From: Streptomyces asiaticus
GTDB taxonomy: Bacteria > Actinomycetota > Actinomycetes > Streptomycetales > Streptomycetaceae
DNA: 64,000 nucleotides
Direction: 5' to 3'
Assembly (NCBI RefSeq): GCF_018138715.1
Contig: NZ_JAGSHX010000006.1
Span: 2,604,001-2,668,000 of the forward strand
Shown here in pieces: positions 8,535 through 16,801 of the stretch. The notes beneath the pieces were generated by a model. It had not been told where the DNA came from. It worked only from the letters and a program-made list of their open reading frames with translations, and ran no database searches. The position numbers and the translations under genes are program-made. How positions within the stretch are numbered: the stretch's first letter is position 1; the number at the start of each line of letters is the position of its first letter.

Positions 8535-9347
8535 ATGGCCGAACAGACGCCCGTAACCGGTGCCCCGCCCCTCCAGACCGCGGACCGCGTGCTGAATGTG
8601 CTGCTGTCCTTCGACCGGGAGCGCCCGGAGTGGGGCGTCACCGAGATCGCCGAGGAGTTCGGGCTGGACAAGTCGGTGGCCCAGCGGCTGCTGGCCGCAC
8701 TGGCCTACCGGGGCTTCCTGGTCTCCGACAAGCGCTCACGCCGCTACCGGCTGGGCCCGGCGGTGTGGCATCTGTCCTGGGTGTGGGAGCGGGGCGGCGG
8801 CATGGCCAGCCTGGCCCGGCCCACCCTGGAGGCGCTGGCCGGGGCGGTCGGGGTGAACGCGCTGTTCGCGGTCCCGGACGGGGTCCATATGCGCTGCGTC
8901 GCGGCGGTGGACGGGGCCACCGGACCGCTGCGCTACTACGTGCTGGCGGGCGAGCTGTACCCGGCGCACGCCGGGGCCACCTCCCGCGCCTACTTCGGTA
9001 TGCTCCCGGCCGGTGACCGGGCCGTGCTGCTGTACGGCCGCCCGATGGCGCGCTTCGGCGAGCACACCCTGACCGATCCGGTGCGGCTCGAGGAGCGCTT
9101 CGCCGAGGTGCGGCGCGAGGGCTACGCCTACTCCGAGGGCGAGTACGATCCGGACACCGCGGCGCTCGCCGCGCCGGTTCTGGTGGGCAGACGTCCGGTG
9201 GGCACCCTGACCCTGGCCGCCACCGCCGAGGTGCTGCGCCGGCGCCGGGAGCAGCTGGTGGCACCGCTGTTGCAGGGCGCCGCCGATCTGGGCCGGGCAC
9301 TGACGCCCGCCCGGCCCCGGCGCGCCCCGCACCGCGAGCGGCGCTGA
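8535..9347 (+). CDS. IclR-family transcriptional regulator
   Basis: Predicted 270 residues. The N-terminal winged helix-turn-helix covers about residues 13-75 (TADRVLNVLLSFDRE, VTEIAEEFGLDKSVAQRLLAAL, RRYRLGPAVWHL). The C-terminal effector-binding domain covers about 85-255. IclR proteins bind small carboxylated ligands and usually control the adjacent operon, so this is the likely regulator of the divergent DUF1177-OPT-AroM-racemase operon and perhaps of the peptidase gene downstream. The ATG at 8535 was preferred to an in-frame ATG at 8490, because 8490 would put the candidate operator inside the coding sequence and adds residues unlike the family N-terminus. Confidence 0.9.
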   Translation: MAEQTPVTGAPPLQTADRVLNVLLSFDRERPEWGVTEIAEEFGLDKSVAQRLLAALAYRGFLVSDKRSRRYRLGPAVWHLSWVWERGGGMASLARPTLEALAGAVGVNALFAVPDGVHMRCVAAVDGATGPLRYYVLAGELYPAHAGATSRAYFGMLPAGDRAVLLYGRPMARFGEHTLTDPVRLEERFAEVRREGYAYSEGEYDPDTAALAAPVLVGRRPVGTLTLAATAEVLRRRREQLVAPLLQGAADLGRALTPARPRRAPHRERR

Positions 9348-9418
9348 ACGGCGCGGCGTCGGCCCTGAACGACGCGGCGTCGGCACGGAACGACGCGGCG
9401 TCGGCACGGAACGGCGCC
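9345..9418. repeat. 21-bp tandem repeat after the IclR gene (3.5 copies)
   Basis: Units start at 9345, 9366, 9387 and 9408 (partial), each close to TGAACGACGCGGCGTCGGCAC. The first unit contains the IclR stop codon. The unit holds the self-complementary GACGCGGCGTC, so the array can form small hairpins. It has no coding role that I can see. Confidence 0.85.
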
Positions 9419-9485
9419 GAGCCGTCCGGCGTCCCGCCGCCACCCTTGTGATCCGTCTCGTGACCCGTCTCGGAAAGGCCCCCTC

Positions 9486-10217
9486 ATGCAGTTGCTGCTG
9501 CTGTCGAACTCCGCCGCGCCCGGCCGTGGCTATCTGGAACACGCGCGGGAGGAGATCGCCTCGGCGCTGGACGGCGCGCGCCGGCTCGTCTTCGTGCCGT
9601 ACGCGCTGGCCGACCACGACGGCTACACCGCCCAGGTGGCCTCGGCCCTGGAGCCGCTGGGCGTGGAGGTCACCGGCGCGCACACCGCCGACGACCCGGC
9701 CGCGCTGGTGCGCGGGGCGCAGGCGGTGTTCGTCGGCGGCGGCAACAGCTTCCGGCTGCTCAAGGCGTTGCACGAGCGCGATCTGGTCCGGGCGATCCGG
9801 GAGCGGGTGACCGCGGGCGCGGTCTACATGGGCTCCAGCGCGGGCACCAACATGGCCTGCCCGACGCTGCGCACCACCAACGACATGCCCATCGTCCAGC
9901 CGCCCACCTTCGAGGCGCTCGGCCTGCTGCCGTTCCAGATCAACCCGCACTACCTCGACGCCAAGCCGGACACCGCCCACATGGGCGAGAGCCGGGCCCA
10001 GCGGCTCGAGCAGTTCCTCGAGGAGAACGACGTCCCGGTGGTCGGCCTGCGCGAGGGCACCTGGCTCCGCCGGAACGCGGACCGGCTGACCCTGGGCGGC
10101 ATCGACGCCGGGGCCATCCTCTTCCGCCGCGGCGAGGACCCGGCGGAGCTGCGCCCCGGTGCCGATCTGAGCGCCCTGCTGCGCGAGGAGCCACGCTTCG
10201 ACTCCACCGCGCGCTGA
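9486..10217 (+). CDS. pepE: Peptidase E-like dipeptidase (family S51)
   Basis: Predicted 243-residue cytoplasmic serine peptidase. The nucleophile elbow GSSAGTNM places Ser 118 where E. coli PepE has Ser 120, and NPHYLD supplies His 155 (E. coli His 157). NDMPIVQP and FVGGGNSFRLL also match the family. PepE hydrolyses dipeptides with N-terminal aspartate. The gene lies 138 bases downstream of the IclR gene on the same strand. Beside an OPT importer and a racemase-family protein, it suggests breakdown of Asp-containing peptides. The start ATG has GGAAAGG upstream. The length is slightly above the usual 230. Confidence 0.87.
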   Translation: MQLLLLSNSAAPGRGYLEHAREEIASALDGARRLVFVPYALADHDGYTAQVASALEPLGVEVTGAHTADDPAALVRGAQAVFVGGGNSFRLLKALHERDLVRAIRERVTAGAVYMGSSAGTNMACPTLRTTNDMPIVQPPTFEALGLLPFQINPHYLDAKPDTAHMGESRAQRLEQFLEENDVPVVGLREGTWLRRNADRLTLGGIDAGAILFRRGEDPAELRPGADLSALLREEPRFDSTAR

Positions 10218-10607
10218 CGGCGGCGCGGATCGGGTTCGCCGGGTTCGGGGGGCGGGACAAGGGGGCGGGACGTGAGGGTGGGACATGGCGGATGATGCTG
10301 GGATACGCCACCGACATCGCCCCTTACCGAAATTGACCGTAAATCACCGCCATATGAACACGGCACACCTGTCAACGGACACTTTCCAGACAAGTTTTTG
10401 TCGCGATCCTGACAGGTCAAGTCCATTGGTGGCACTCTTCCCTCGGCCGAGGCGCGGCGCTTCCCCCAGCCCGTAGCCGCACCCGAAGCCACAGCCACCA
10501 CCACCCTTCACACCAGCACGCGTTCTGCCCTGCCCTGCCCGGACGGCGATCCAGCCGCCCGGTCGTCCCGGCCGTGCCACCGCGCGGCCAGCGCAGAAGG
10601 AGTCAGC
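10218..10607. promoter_or_regulatory. 390-bp intergenic region upstream of the first M4 protease
   Basis: No gene is apparent. The middle (about 10320-10440) is clearly less GC-rich than the surroundings, as expected of a promoter. It contains the inverted repeat ACCTGTCA (10367-10374) / TGACAGGT (10410-10417). A similar arrangement recurs before the second M4 gene. The last 100 bases are a C-rich leader ending in GAAGGAG just before the GTG start. Confidence 0.45.
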
Positions 10608-12962
10608 GTGAGATCCCTCCCCCAACGGCACCTCAGACCCAGTAGCCGCAGATCCGGCCGCACCCCGGGCAACCGGGCGATCGCGACCGGTGCGCTGGTC
10701 GTCGCGGCGGCGATGATCGGCGTCGGCTTCCAGAGCGGCACCGCCGCCGCCCGCCCGGACGACTCCGCCGCGAACTCCGCGAACGTGGCCGACCGCCCCG
10801 CCGCCCGTACGATCTCCGGCGCCCCCGACCCCGGCGCCCTCCCCGTCAAGCTGTCACCGGCCCAGCGCGCCAAGCTGATCCGCGAGGCCGACGCCGCGAA
10901 GGGCGAGGCCGCCCAGGACCTCAGGCTCGGGGCCAAGGAGAAGCTGGTCGTCAAGGACATCACCAAGGACGCCGACGGCACGACGCACACCCGCTACGAG
11001 CGCACCTACGCCGGACTCCCCGTCCTCGGCGGCGACTTGGTCGTCGACCGGGCGAAGAGCGGCGCGCCGCTGACCGTCGCCAAGGCCACCAAGGCCCGGC
11101 TGACCGTCCCGACCACCAGCGCCGCCGTCGCGCCCGCCACCGCCGAGAAGGCCGCCGTGCGGGCGGCGAACGCGCAGGGCTCCGGTAAGACCTCGGCCGA
11201 CCGGGCACCCCGCAAGGTGATCTGGGCCGCGAAGGGCACCCCGACCCTCGCGTACGAGACGGTCGTCGGCGGCCTCCAGGAGGACGGCACCCCGAACGAG
11301 CTGCACGTCGTCACCGACGCGGCCACCGGCAAGAAGCTGTTCGAGTTCCAGGGCGTCAAGACGGGCACCGGGAACAGCCAGTACAGCGGCCAGGTAACCC
11401 TCGGCACCTCGGGCAGCTCGGGCTCGTACAACCTCACCGACGCGGGGCGCGGCAACCACAAGACGTACAACCTCAACCGCTCCACCTCGGGCACCGGCAC
11501 ACTCTTCACCGACGCCGACGACGTCTGGGGCAACGGCACCACCTCCGACGCCGCGACCGCCGGGGTGGACGCGCACTACGGCGCCGCCGAGACCTGGGAC
11601 TACTACAAGAACGTCCACGGCCGCACCGGCATCCGGGGCGACGGCGTCGGCGCGTACTCCCGGGTCCACTACAGCAGCGGTTACGTCAACGCCTTCTGGC
11701 AGGACGCCTGCTTCTGCATGACCTACGGCGATGGCTCGGGCAACGCCAAGCCGCTGACCTCCATCGATGTCGCCGCGCACGAGATGAGCCACGGTGTCAC
11801 CGCGGCCACCGCCAACCTCACCTACAGCGGTGAGTCCGGCGGGCTCAACGAGGGCACCTCCGACATCTTCGCCGCCGCCGTCGAGTTCTACGCCGACAAC
11901 GCGAACGACCCCGGCGACTACCTCGTCGGCGAGAAGATCGACATCAACGGCGACGGCACCCCGCTGCGCTACATGGACAAGCCCAGCAAGGACGGGGCCT
12001 CCAAGGACAGCTGGTACTCCGGGGTCGGCAATGTGGACGTCCACTACTCGTCCGGCATCGCCAACCACTTCTTCTACCTGCTCTCCGAGGGCAGCGGCGC
12101 CAAGGTCATCAACGGCGTGAGCTACAACAGCCCGACGTACGACAACCTCCCGGTCACCGGCATCGGCCGGGACAACGCGGAGAAGATCTGGTTCAAGGCG
12201 CTGAGCCAGCGCATGACCTCCAACACCAACTACGCGGGCGCCCGCGACGCCACGCTGTGGGCGGCGGGCGAGCTGTTCGGCCAGGGCAGCGCGCAGTACA
12301 ACGCGGTGGCCAACGCCTGGGCCGGGGTCAACGTCGGCACCCGGATCGCGGACGGCGTCACCGTCACCCCGCCCGGCGACCAGACCAGCATCGTCAACCA
12401 GGCCACCAGCCTCCAGATCACCGCGACCAGTTCCAACCCGGGCGCGCTGAGCTACGCGGCCGACGGGCTCCCCGCGGGCCTGGCCATCAACTCCTCCAGC
12501 GGTCTGATCTCCGGCACCCCGACCACCGAAGGGTCCAGCCCGGTGACCGTCACGGTGACCGACTCGGCCGGCAAGACCGGTACGGCGTCCTTCACCTGGA
12601 CGGTCAACACCAGCGGCGGCAATGTCTTCGAGAACACCGCGGACATCACCATCCCGGACGCGGGTGAGCCGGTCACCTCGCCGATCTCGGTGAGCCGGGC
12701 GGGCAACGCGCCCAGCAACCTCCAGGTGGGCGTGGACATCGTGCACACCTACCGCGGCGACCTGGTGATCGACCTGGTGGCCCCGGACGGTACGGCCTAC
12801 CGGCTCAAGGACAGCAGCCTCTTCGACTCGGCGGACGACGTGCGGACCACGTACACCGTGGACGCGTCCTCCGAGACCGCGGTCGGCACCTGGAAGCTGC
12901 GGGTGCAGGACATGTACGCCCAGGACACCGGCTACATCAACAGCTGGAAGCTGACGTTCTGA
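10608..12962 (+). CDS. Secreted M4 (thermolysin-like) metallopeptidase with Ig-like and P domains
   Basis: Predicted 784 residues, longer than its two neighbours. In order: basic N-terminus and signal peptide (to about residue 48), a prodomain with an FTP-like stretch (KEKLVVKDITKDADGTTHTR), then the M4 catalytic domain. Zinc ligands are the HEMSH motif at 391-395 and Glu 415 in GGLNEGTSD. After the catalytic domain come a putative Ig-type (He_PIG-like) domain at about 585-668 (GLPAGLAINSSSGLISGTPT) and a proprotein-convertase P domain at about 675-784. The GTG start has GAAGGAG 5 bases upstream. It should be an extracellular neutral protease for nutrient supply. A strong terminator follows at 13012-13057. 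Confidence 0.92.
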   Translation: MRSLPQRHLRPSSRRSGRTPGNRAIATGALVVAAAMIGVGFQSGTAAARPDDSAANSANVADRPAARTISGAPDPGALPVKLSPAQRAKLIREADAAKGEAAQDLRLGAKEKLVVKDITKDADGTTHTRYERTYAGLPVLGGDLVVDRAKSGAPLTVAKATKARLTVPTTSAAVAPATAEKAAVRAANAQGSGKTSADRAPRKVIWAAKGTPTLAYETVVGGLQEDGTPNELHVVTDAATGKKLFEFQGVKTGTGNSQYSGQVTLGTSGSSGSYNLTDAGRGNHKTYNLNRSTSGTGTLFTDADDVWGNGTTSDAATAGVDAHYGAAETWDYYKNVHGRTGIRGDGVGAYSRVHYSSGYVNAFWQDACFCMTYGDGSGNAKPLTSIDVAAHEMSHGVTAATANLTYSGESGGLNEGTSDIFAAAVEFYADNANDPGDYLVGEKIDINGDGTPLRYMDKPSKDGASKDSWYSGVGNVDVHYSSGIANHFFYLLSEGSGAKVINGVSYNSPTYDNLPVTGIGRDNAEKIWFKALSQRMTSNTNYAGARDATLWAAGELFGQGSAQYNAVANAWAGVNVGTRIADGVTVTPPGDQTSIVNQATSLQITATSSNPGALSYAADGLPAGLAINSSSGLISGTPTTEGSSPVTVTVTDSAGKTGTASFTWTVNTSGGNVFENTADITIPDAGEPVTSPISVSRAGNAPSNLQVGVDIVHTYRGDLVIDLVAPDGTAYRLKDSSLFDSADDVRTTYTVDASSETAVGTWKLRVQDMYAQDTGYINSWKLTF

Positions 12963-13011
12963 AGGTTCTGACGCTCTGACGTTCTGACGAGCCGTACGGC
13001 TCACCCAGGAC

Positions 13012-13057
13012 AGGCGCCGCCAGGGGTCGACCCGACTCCCCCTGGCGGCGCCTCTTT
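13012..13057 (+). terminator. Rho-independent terminator after the first M4 protease
   Basis: A 16-bp near-perfect stem (AGGCGCCGCCAGGGGT at 13012-13027 with its complement ending at 13053), a short loop, then TCTTTT. It separates the first and second M4 genes, so they are transcribed independently. Confidence 0.85.
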
Positions 13058-13270
13058 TGGGCCCCGAGTCTTACGCCCACCCGTCCGGAATCCGAAGGTT
13101 GATCAGCATTCAACGAACATTTTCCCTTCGACCTGTCGTGAAACCCGTGACATGTCCCGGACTTGTGTGACAGTGTGCCCAACGCATTACGCATCAGTAC
13201 CTCTTGTTCAGCACCGGGCCGCACTTCCCCGCAGCCCGGCGCTGACCCCCCACAGCAACGAGGAGATCGC
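13058..13270 (+). promoter_or_regulatory. Promoter region of the second M4 protease
   Basis: AT-richer DNA around 13090-13200 precedes the gene. ACCTGTC at 13131-13137 and TGACATGTC at 13148-13156 partly repeat the inverted pair found before the first M4 gene, which could reflect a shared regulator. I could not assign -10 and -35 boxes with confidence. Confidence 0.35.
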
Positions 13271-14926
13271 GTGCGCAAGACCTTCAGCATGCCCATATCC
13301 GGTGCCGGCAAGCGGCGTTCGGCCATCGCGGCCGGTACCGCCGTCGCCGCCGCGGCCCTGCTCGCCTCCGGCCTGAGCGCCGGAACCGCGGGCGCCGCCC
13401 CGGCCGACGCCAAGTCCGGCGCCCAGCCCGCGGCGCTCACCGCCTCGGCCCGTGCCGAGCTGCTCCGCGAGGCCAACGCGACCAAGGCGGACACCGCCTC
13501 GTCGCTCGGCCTCGGCGCCAAGGAGAAGCTGGTCGTCAAGGACGTCATCAAGGACGCCGACGGCACCACCCACACCCGCTACGACCGCACCTACGACGGC
13601 CTGCCCGTCCTCGGCGGCGACCTGATCGTCCACCGCGCCAAGGGCGGTGACGTGAAGAGCGTCACCAAGGCCACCAAGGCCACCGTCAAGGTCGCCTCGA
13701 CCACGGCCGGGATCGCCCCGAGCGCCGCGGCGAAGTCGGCCGTCAAGCTGGCCAAGGCCGACGACACCGCCAAGGCGGCGGCCGACCAGGCCCCGCGCAA
13801 GGTGATCTGGGCCGCCGACGGCAAGCCCGTGCTCGCCTACGAGACCGTCGTCGGCGGGGTGCAGAAGGACGGCACCCCGAACCAGCTGCACGTCATCACC
13901 GACGCCGCCACCGGCAAGAAGCTCTACGAATACCAGGGCATCGAGACCGGCAAGGGCGCCAGCGAGTACAGCGGCGAGGTCGAACTCGGCACCAGCAAGG
14001 AAGGCAGCGGTTACACCCTGACCGACGCCGACCGCGGCGGCCACAAGACCACCAACCTGGAGAACAAGGAGGACGGCGAGGGCAAGGCGTTCACCGACGA
14101 CGACGACAACTGGGGCACCGGCAAGCCGGACGACCCCCAGACCGCCGCCGTCGACGCCCACTACGGCGCCGCCGCCACCTGGGACTACTACAAGAACGTG
14201 CACAACCGCGACGGCATCGCGGGCGACGGCAAGGGCGCCTACTCCCGCGTGCACTACGGCGACAGCTACGTCAACGCCTTCTGGGACGACAGCTGCTTCT
14301 GCATGACCTACGGCGACGGCCAGGGCAACAAGGCCCCGCTGACCGCGCTCGACGTCGCGGGCCACGAGATGAGCCACGGCGTCACCTCCAAGACCGCGGG
14401 CCTGGAGTACAGCGGCGAGTCGGGCGGTCTCAACGAGGCCACCTCCGACATCTTCGGCACCGCCGTGGAGTTCAACGCCAAGAACACCACCGACGTCGGT
14501 GACTACCTCATCGGCGAGGCGATCGACATCAACGGCGACGGCACCCCGCTGCGCTACATGGACAAGCCCAGCAAGGACGGCCAGTCCGCGGACAACTGGT
14601 CCGACGGTGTGGGCGACCAGGACGTGCACTACTCCTCCGGTGTCGCCAACCACTTCTTCTACCTGCTGTCCGAGGGCAGCGGCGCGAAGGAGATCAACGG
14701 TGTGAAGTACGACAGCCCCACCGCCGACGGCTCCAAGGTCGAGGGCATCGGGCGGGACAAGGCCGAGAAGATCTGGTACAAGGCCCTGACCACGTACATG
14801 ACCTCCAACACCGACTACCACGCCGCCCGTGAGGCCACCCAGAAGGCCGCCACGGACCTCTTCGGCGCCGACAGCGCCGAGGCCAAGGGCGTGGACGCCG
14901 CCTGGGCCGGGGTCAACGTCAAGTAA
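13271..14926 (+). CDS. Secreted M4 (thermolysin-like) metallopeptidase, second copy
   Basis: Predicted 551 residues: signal peptide to about residue 42 (ending near GTAGAAPAD), prodomain with the same KEKLVVKDVIKDADGTTHTR stretch, then the catalytic domain. Zinc ligands are HEMSH at 365-369 and Glu 389 in GGLNEATSD. It ends directly after the catalytic domain (AWAGVNVK), without the extra C-terminal domains of the first copy. The GTG at 13271 was chosen for GAGGAG 7 bases upstream and a clean Arg/Lys-rich signal-peptide start; the open frame to 13163 lacks this. It lies between two terminators and is clearly a paralogue of its neighbours. Confidence 0.93.
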   Translation: MRKTFSMPISGAGKRRSAIAAGTAVAAAALLASGLSAGTAGAAPADAKSGAQPAALTASARAELLREANATKADTASSLGLGAKEKLVVKDVIKDADGTTHTRYDRTYDGLPVLGGDLIVHRAKGGDVKSVTKATKATVKVASTTAGIAPSAAAKSAVKLAKADDTAKAAADQAPRKVIWAADGKPVLAYETVVGGVQKDGTPNQLHVITDAATGKKLYEYQGIETGKGASEYSGEVELGTSKEGSGYTLTDADRGGHKTTNLENKEDGEGKAFTDDDDNWGTGKPDDPQTAAVDAHYGAAATWDYYKNVHNRDGIAGDGKGAYSRVHYGDSYVNAFWDDSCFCMTYGDGQGNKAPLTALDVAGHEMSHGVTSKTAGLEYSGESGGLNEATSDIFGTAVEFNAKNTTDVGDYLIGEAIDINGDGTPLRYMDKPSKDGQSADNWSDGVGDQDVHYSSGVANHFFYLLSEGSGAKEINGVKYDSPTADGSKVEGIGRDKAEKIWYKALTTYMTSNTDYHAAREATQKAATDLFGADSAEAKGVDAAWAGVNVK

Positions 14927-14955
14927 AACCATTTGAGTTACCGCACGACACTCTG

Positions 14956-14988
14956 CCGGTGCCCGGGGCCTCAGGCCCCGGGCACCGG
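14956..14988 (+). terminator. Terminator after the second M4 protease
   Basis: Perfect 16-bp stem CCGGTGCCCGGGGCCT / AGGCCCCGGGCACCGG with a single-base centre at 14972, followed by TATGTTTTAT. It lies 29 bases after the stop codon. Confidence 0.88.
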
Positions 14989-15008
14989 TATGTTTTATCC
15001 ACGGCAAA

Positions 15009-15046
15009 GCGACATCTTTGTCGCGTTGGGCGGAAGCTTCGCCCAA
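15009..15046. promoter_or_regulatory. Two adjacent inverted repeats before the third M4 protease
   Basis: GCGACA (15009-15014) / TGTCGC (15019-15024) and TTGGGCG (15026-15032) / CGCCCAA (15040-15046) lie back to back in the 145-bp gap before the third M4 gene. They are candidate operators or 5' leader hairpins. The first M4 upstream region has a related piece, GACAAGTTTTTGTC (10389-10402). Confidence 0.4.
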
Positions 15047-15071
15047 CTCCCCATCACAACTGGAGATACGC

Positions 15072-16742
15072 GTGGATTCACGTTCGACGTCGTCCATATC
15101 CGGCATATCCCGTCTCAGACGCTCGCGTACCGCCCTCGCCGCCGGAGCGGCGACCCTGGCCGCCTCCCTGCTCGCCGCCGGCGCCACCGCCGGATCCGCG
15201 AACGCGGCCCCCTCCTCGGCCGCCCGCTCGGGTGCCACCACCGTCTCGCTCTCCCCCTCGGTCCGCGCCGAGCTGCTGCGGGAGGCGGGCTCCACCGCCG
15301 TCTCCACCGCGAAGTCGCTGGGGCTCGGGGCCAAGGAGAAGCTGGTCGTCAGGGACGTCGTCAAGGACGCCGACGGCACCACCCACACCCGCTACGAGCG
15401 CACCTACGCCGGACTGCCGGTCCTCGGCGGCGATCTGATCGTCCATGAGTCCGCGAGCGGCGCCTCCCAGGGTGTCGACAAGGCGACCGACGCCGACATC
15501 GAGGTCGGCGACACCAGCGCCGCCATCGCCCCCTCCGGTGCCGAGCGGTCCGCCCTCGGCGCCGCGCGGGCCGCGGGCGACAAGAAGGCGGGCTCTGGAC
15601 ACGCGCGCAAGGTGATCTGGGCCGCCACCGGCAAGCCCACCCTGGCGTACGAGACGGTCGTCAGCGGGGTGCAGAAGGACGGTACGCCCAGCAAGCTGCA
15701 CGTCATCACCGACGCCGACTCCGGCAGGAAGCTCTACGAGTTCCAGGCCATCGAGAACGGCACCGGCACCGGTCAGCACAACGGCAAGGTCACCGTCGGC
15801 TCGGTCAAGAGCGGCAGCCAGTGGCTGCTGAAGGACACCGCGCGCGGCGGCCACCAGACGTACAACCTCAAGCACTCGTGGGACGACACCAAGAAGGGGT
15901 CGGCGTTCTACGACGCCGACAACGTCTGGGGCAACGGCAAGCCCACCATCGCGCAGACCGCCGCCGTGGACGCCCACTACGGCGCCGCGATGACCTGGGA
16001 CTACTACAAGAAGGTCCTCGGCCGCAATGGCATCAAGGGCAACGGCAAGGCCGCGTACTCCCGGGTCCACTTCGGCGACGCGTACGTGAACGCCTTCTGG
16101 GACGACGCCTGCTTCTGCATGACCTACGGCGACGGCGCGGACAACAAGAAGCCCCTCACCGCGCTCGACGTCGCCGGCCACGAGATGAGCCACGGGCTCA
16201 CCTCGGCCACCGCCAACCTCGAGTACAGCGGCGAGTCCGGCGGGCTCAACGAGGCCACCTCCGACATCTTCGGCACCGCCGTGGAGTTCTACGCCAAGAA
16301 CGCCAAGGACCCCGGTGACTACCTCATCGGGGAGAAGCTCGACATCAACGGCGACGGCACCCCGCTGCGCTACATGGACAAGCCCAGCAAGGACGGCCTG
16401 TCCTACGACTACTGGAAGAGCGGCGTGGGCAACGACGACCCGCACTTCACCTCCGGTATCGCCAACCACTTCTTCTACCTGCTGTCCGAGGGCAGCGGCA
16501 GCAAGGTCATCGGCGGCGTGACCTACAACAGCCCGACCAAGGACGGCCGCACCGTCAAGGGCATCGGCCGCGCCAAGGCCGAGAAGATCTGGTACAAGGC
16601 CCTGACCACGTACATGACCTCGACCACCAACTACGCCAAGGCCCGCACCGCGACCCTCAAGGCCGCGAAGGCGCTGTACGGCGCGAGCAGCGCCGAGTAC
16701 AAGGCGGTCGACAACGCCTGGGGCGGCGTCAACGTCAAGTGA
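15072..16742 (+). CDS. Secreted M4 (thermolysin-like) metallopeptidase, third copy
   Basis: Predicted 556 residues: signal peptide to about residue 45 with a twin-Arg-like basic start (RLRRSRTALAAGAATLAASLLAAG), prodomain (KEKLVVRDVVKDADGTTHTR), catalytic domain. Zinc ligands are HEMSH at 370-374 and Glu 394 in GGLNEATSD. It ends with AWGGVNVK like the second copy. The GTG at 15072 has TGGAGAT upstream; the frame runs further up to 15018 but without a ribosome site. It is the third of three consecutive paralogues, separated from the second by a terminator. A bidirectional hairpin at 16751-16784 ends it. Confidence 0.93.
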   Translation: MDSRSTSSISGISRLRRSRTALAAGAATLAASLLAAGATAGSANAAPSSAARSGATTVSLSPSVRAELLREAGSTAVSTAKSLGLGAKEKLVVRDVVKDADGTTHTRYERTYAGLPVLGGDLIVHESASGASQGVDKATDADIEVGDTSAAIAPSGAERSALGAARAAGDKKAGSGHARKVIWAATGKPTLAYETVVSGVQKDGTPSKLHVITDADSGRKLYEFQAIENGTGTGQHNGKVTVGSVKSGSQWLLKDTARGGHQTYNLKHSWDDTKKGSAFYDADNVWGNGKPTIAQTAAVDAHYGAAMTWDYYKKVLGRNGIKGNGKAAYSRVHFGDAYVNAFWDDACFCMTYGDGADNKKPLTALDVAGHEMSHGLTSATANLEYSGESGGLNEATSDIFGTAVEFYAKNAKDPGDYLIGEKLDINGDGTPLRYMDKPSKDGLSYDYWKSGVGNDDPHFTSGIANHFFYLLSEGSGSKVIGGVTYNSPTKDGRTVKGIGRAKAEKIWYKALTTYMTSTTNYAKARTATLKAAKALYGASSAEYKAVDNAWGGVNVK

Positions 16743-16750
16743 CCCCCTCC

Positions 16751-16784
16751 GGTCGGCCGGGCTTCGGTAATCGCCCGGCCGACC
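16751..16784. terminator. Hairpin between convergent M4 protease and PstS-like genes
   Basis: Perfect 12-bp stem GGTCGGCCGGGC / GCCCGGCCGACC with a 10-base loop. It lies between two convergent stops and could end transcription from both sides. No clear U-tract. Confidence 0.7.
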
Positions 16785-16801
16785 GGTCGCCCCGCTGTCC
16801 C

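Noticed and set aside
9345..9418. 21-bp repeats considered as a CRISPR array
   Set aside because: Units are contiguous with no spacers and no cas genes are present.
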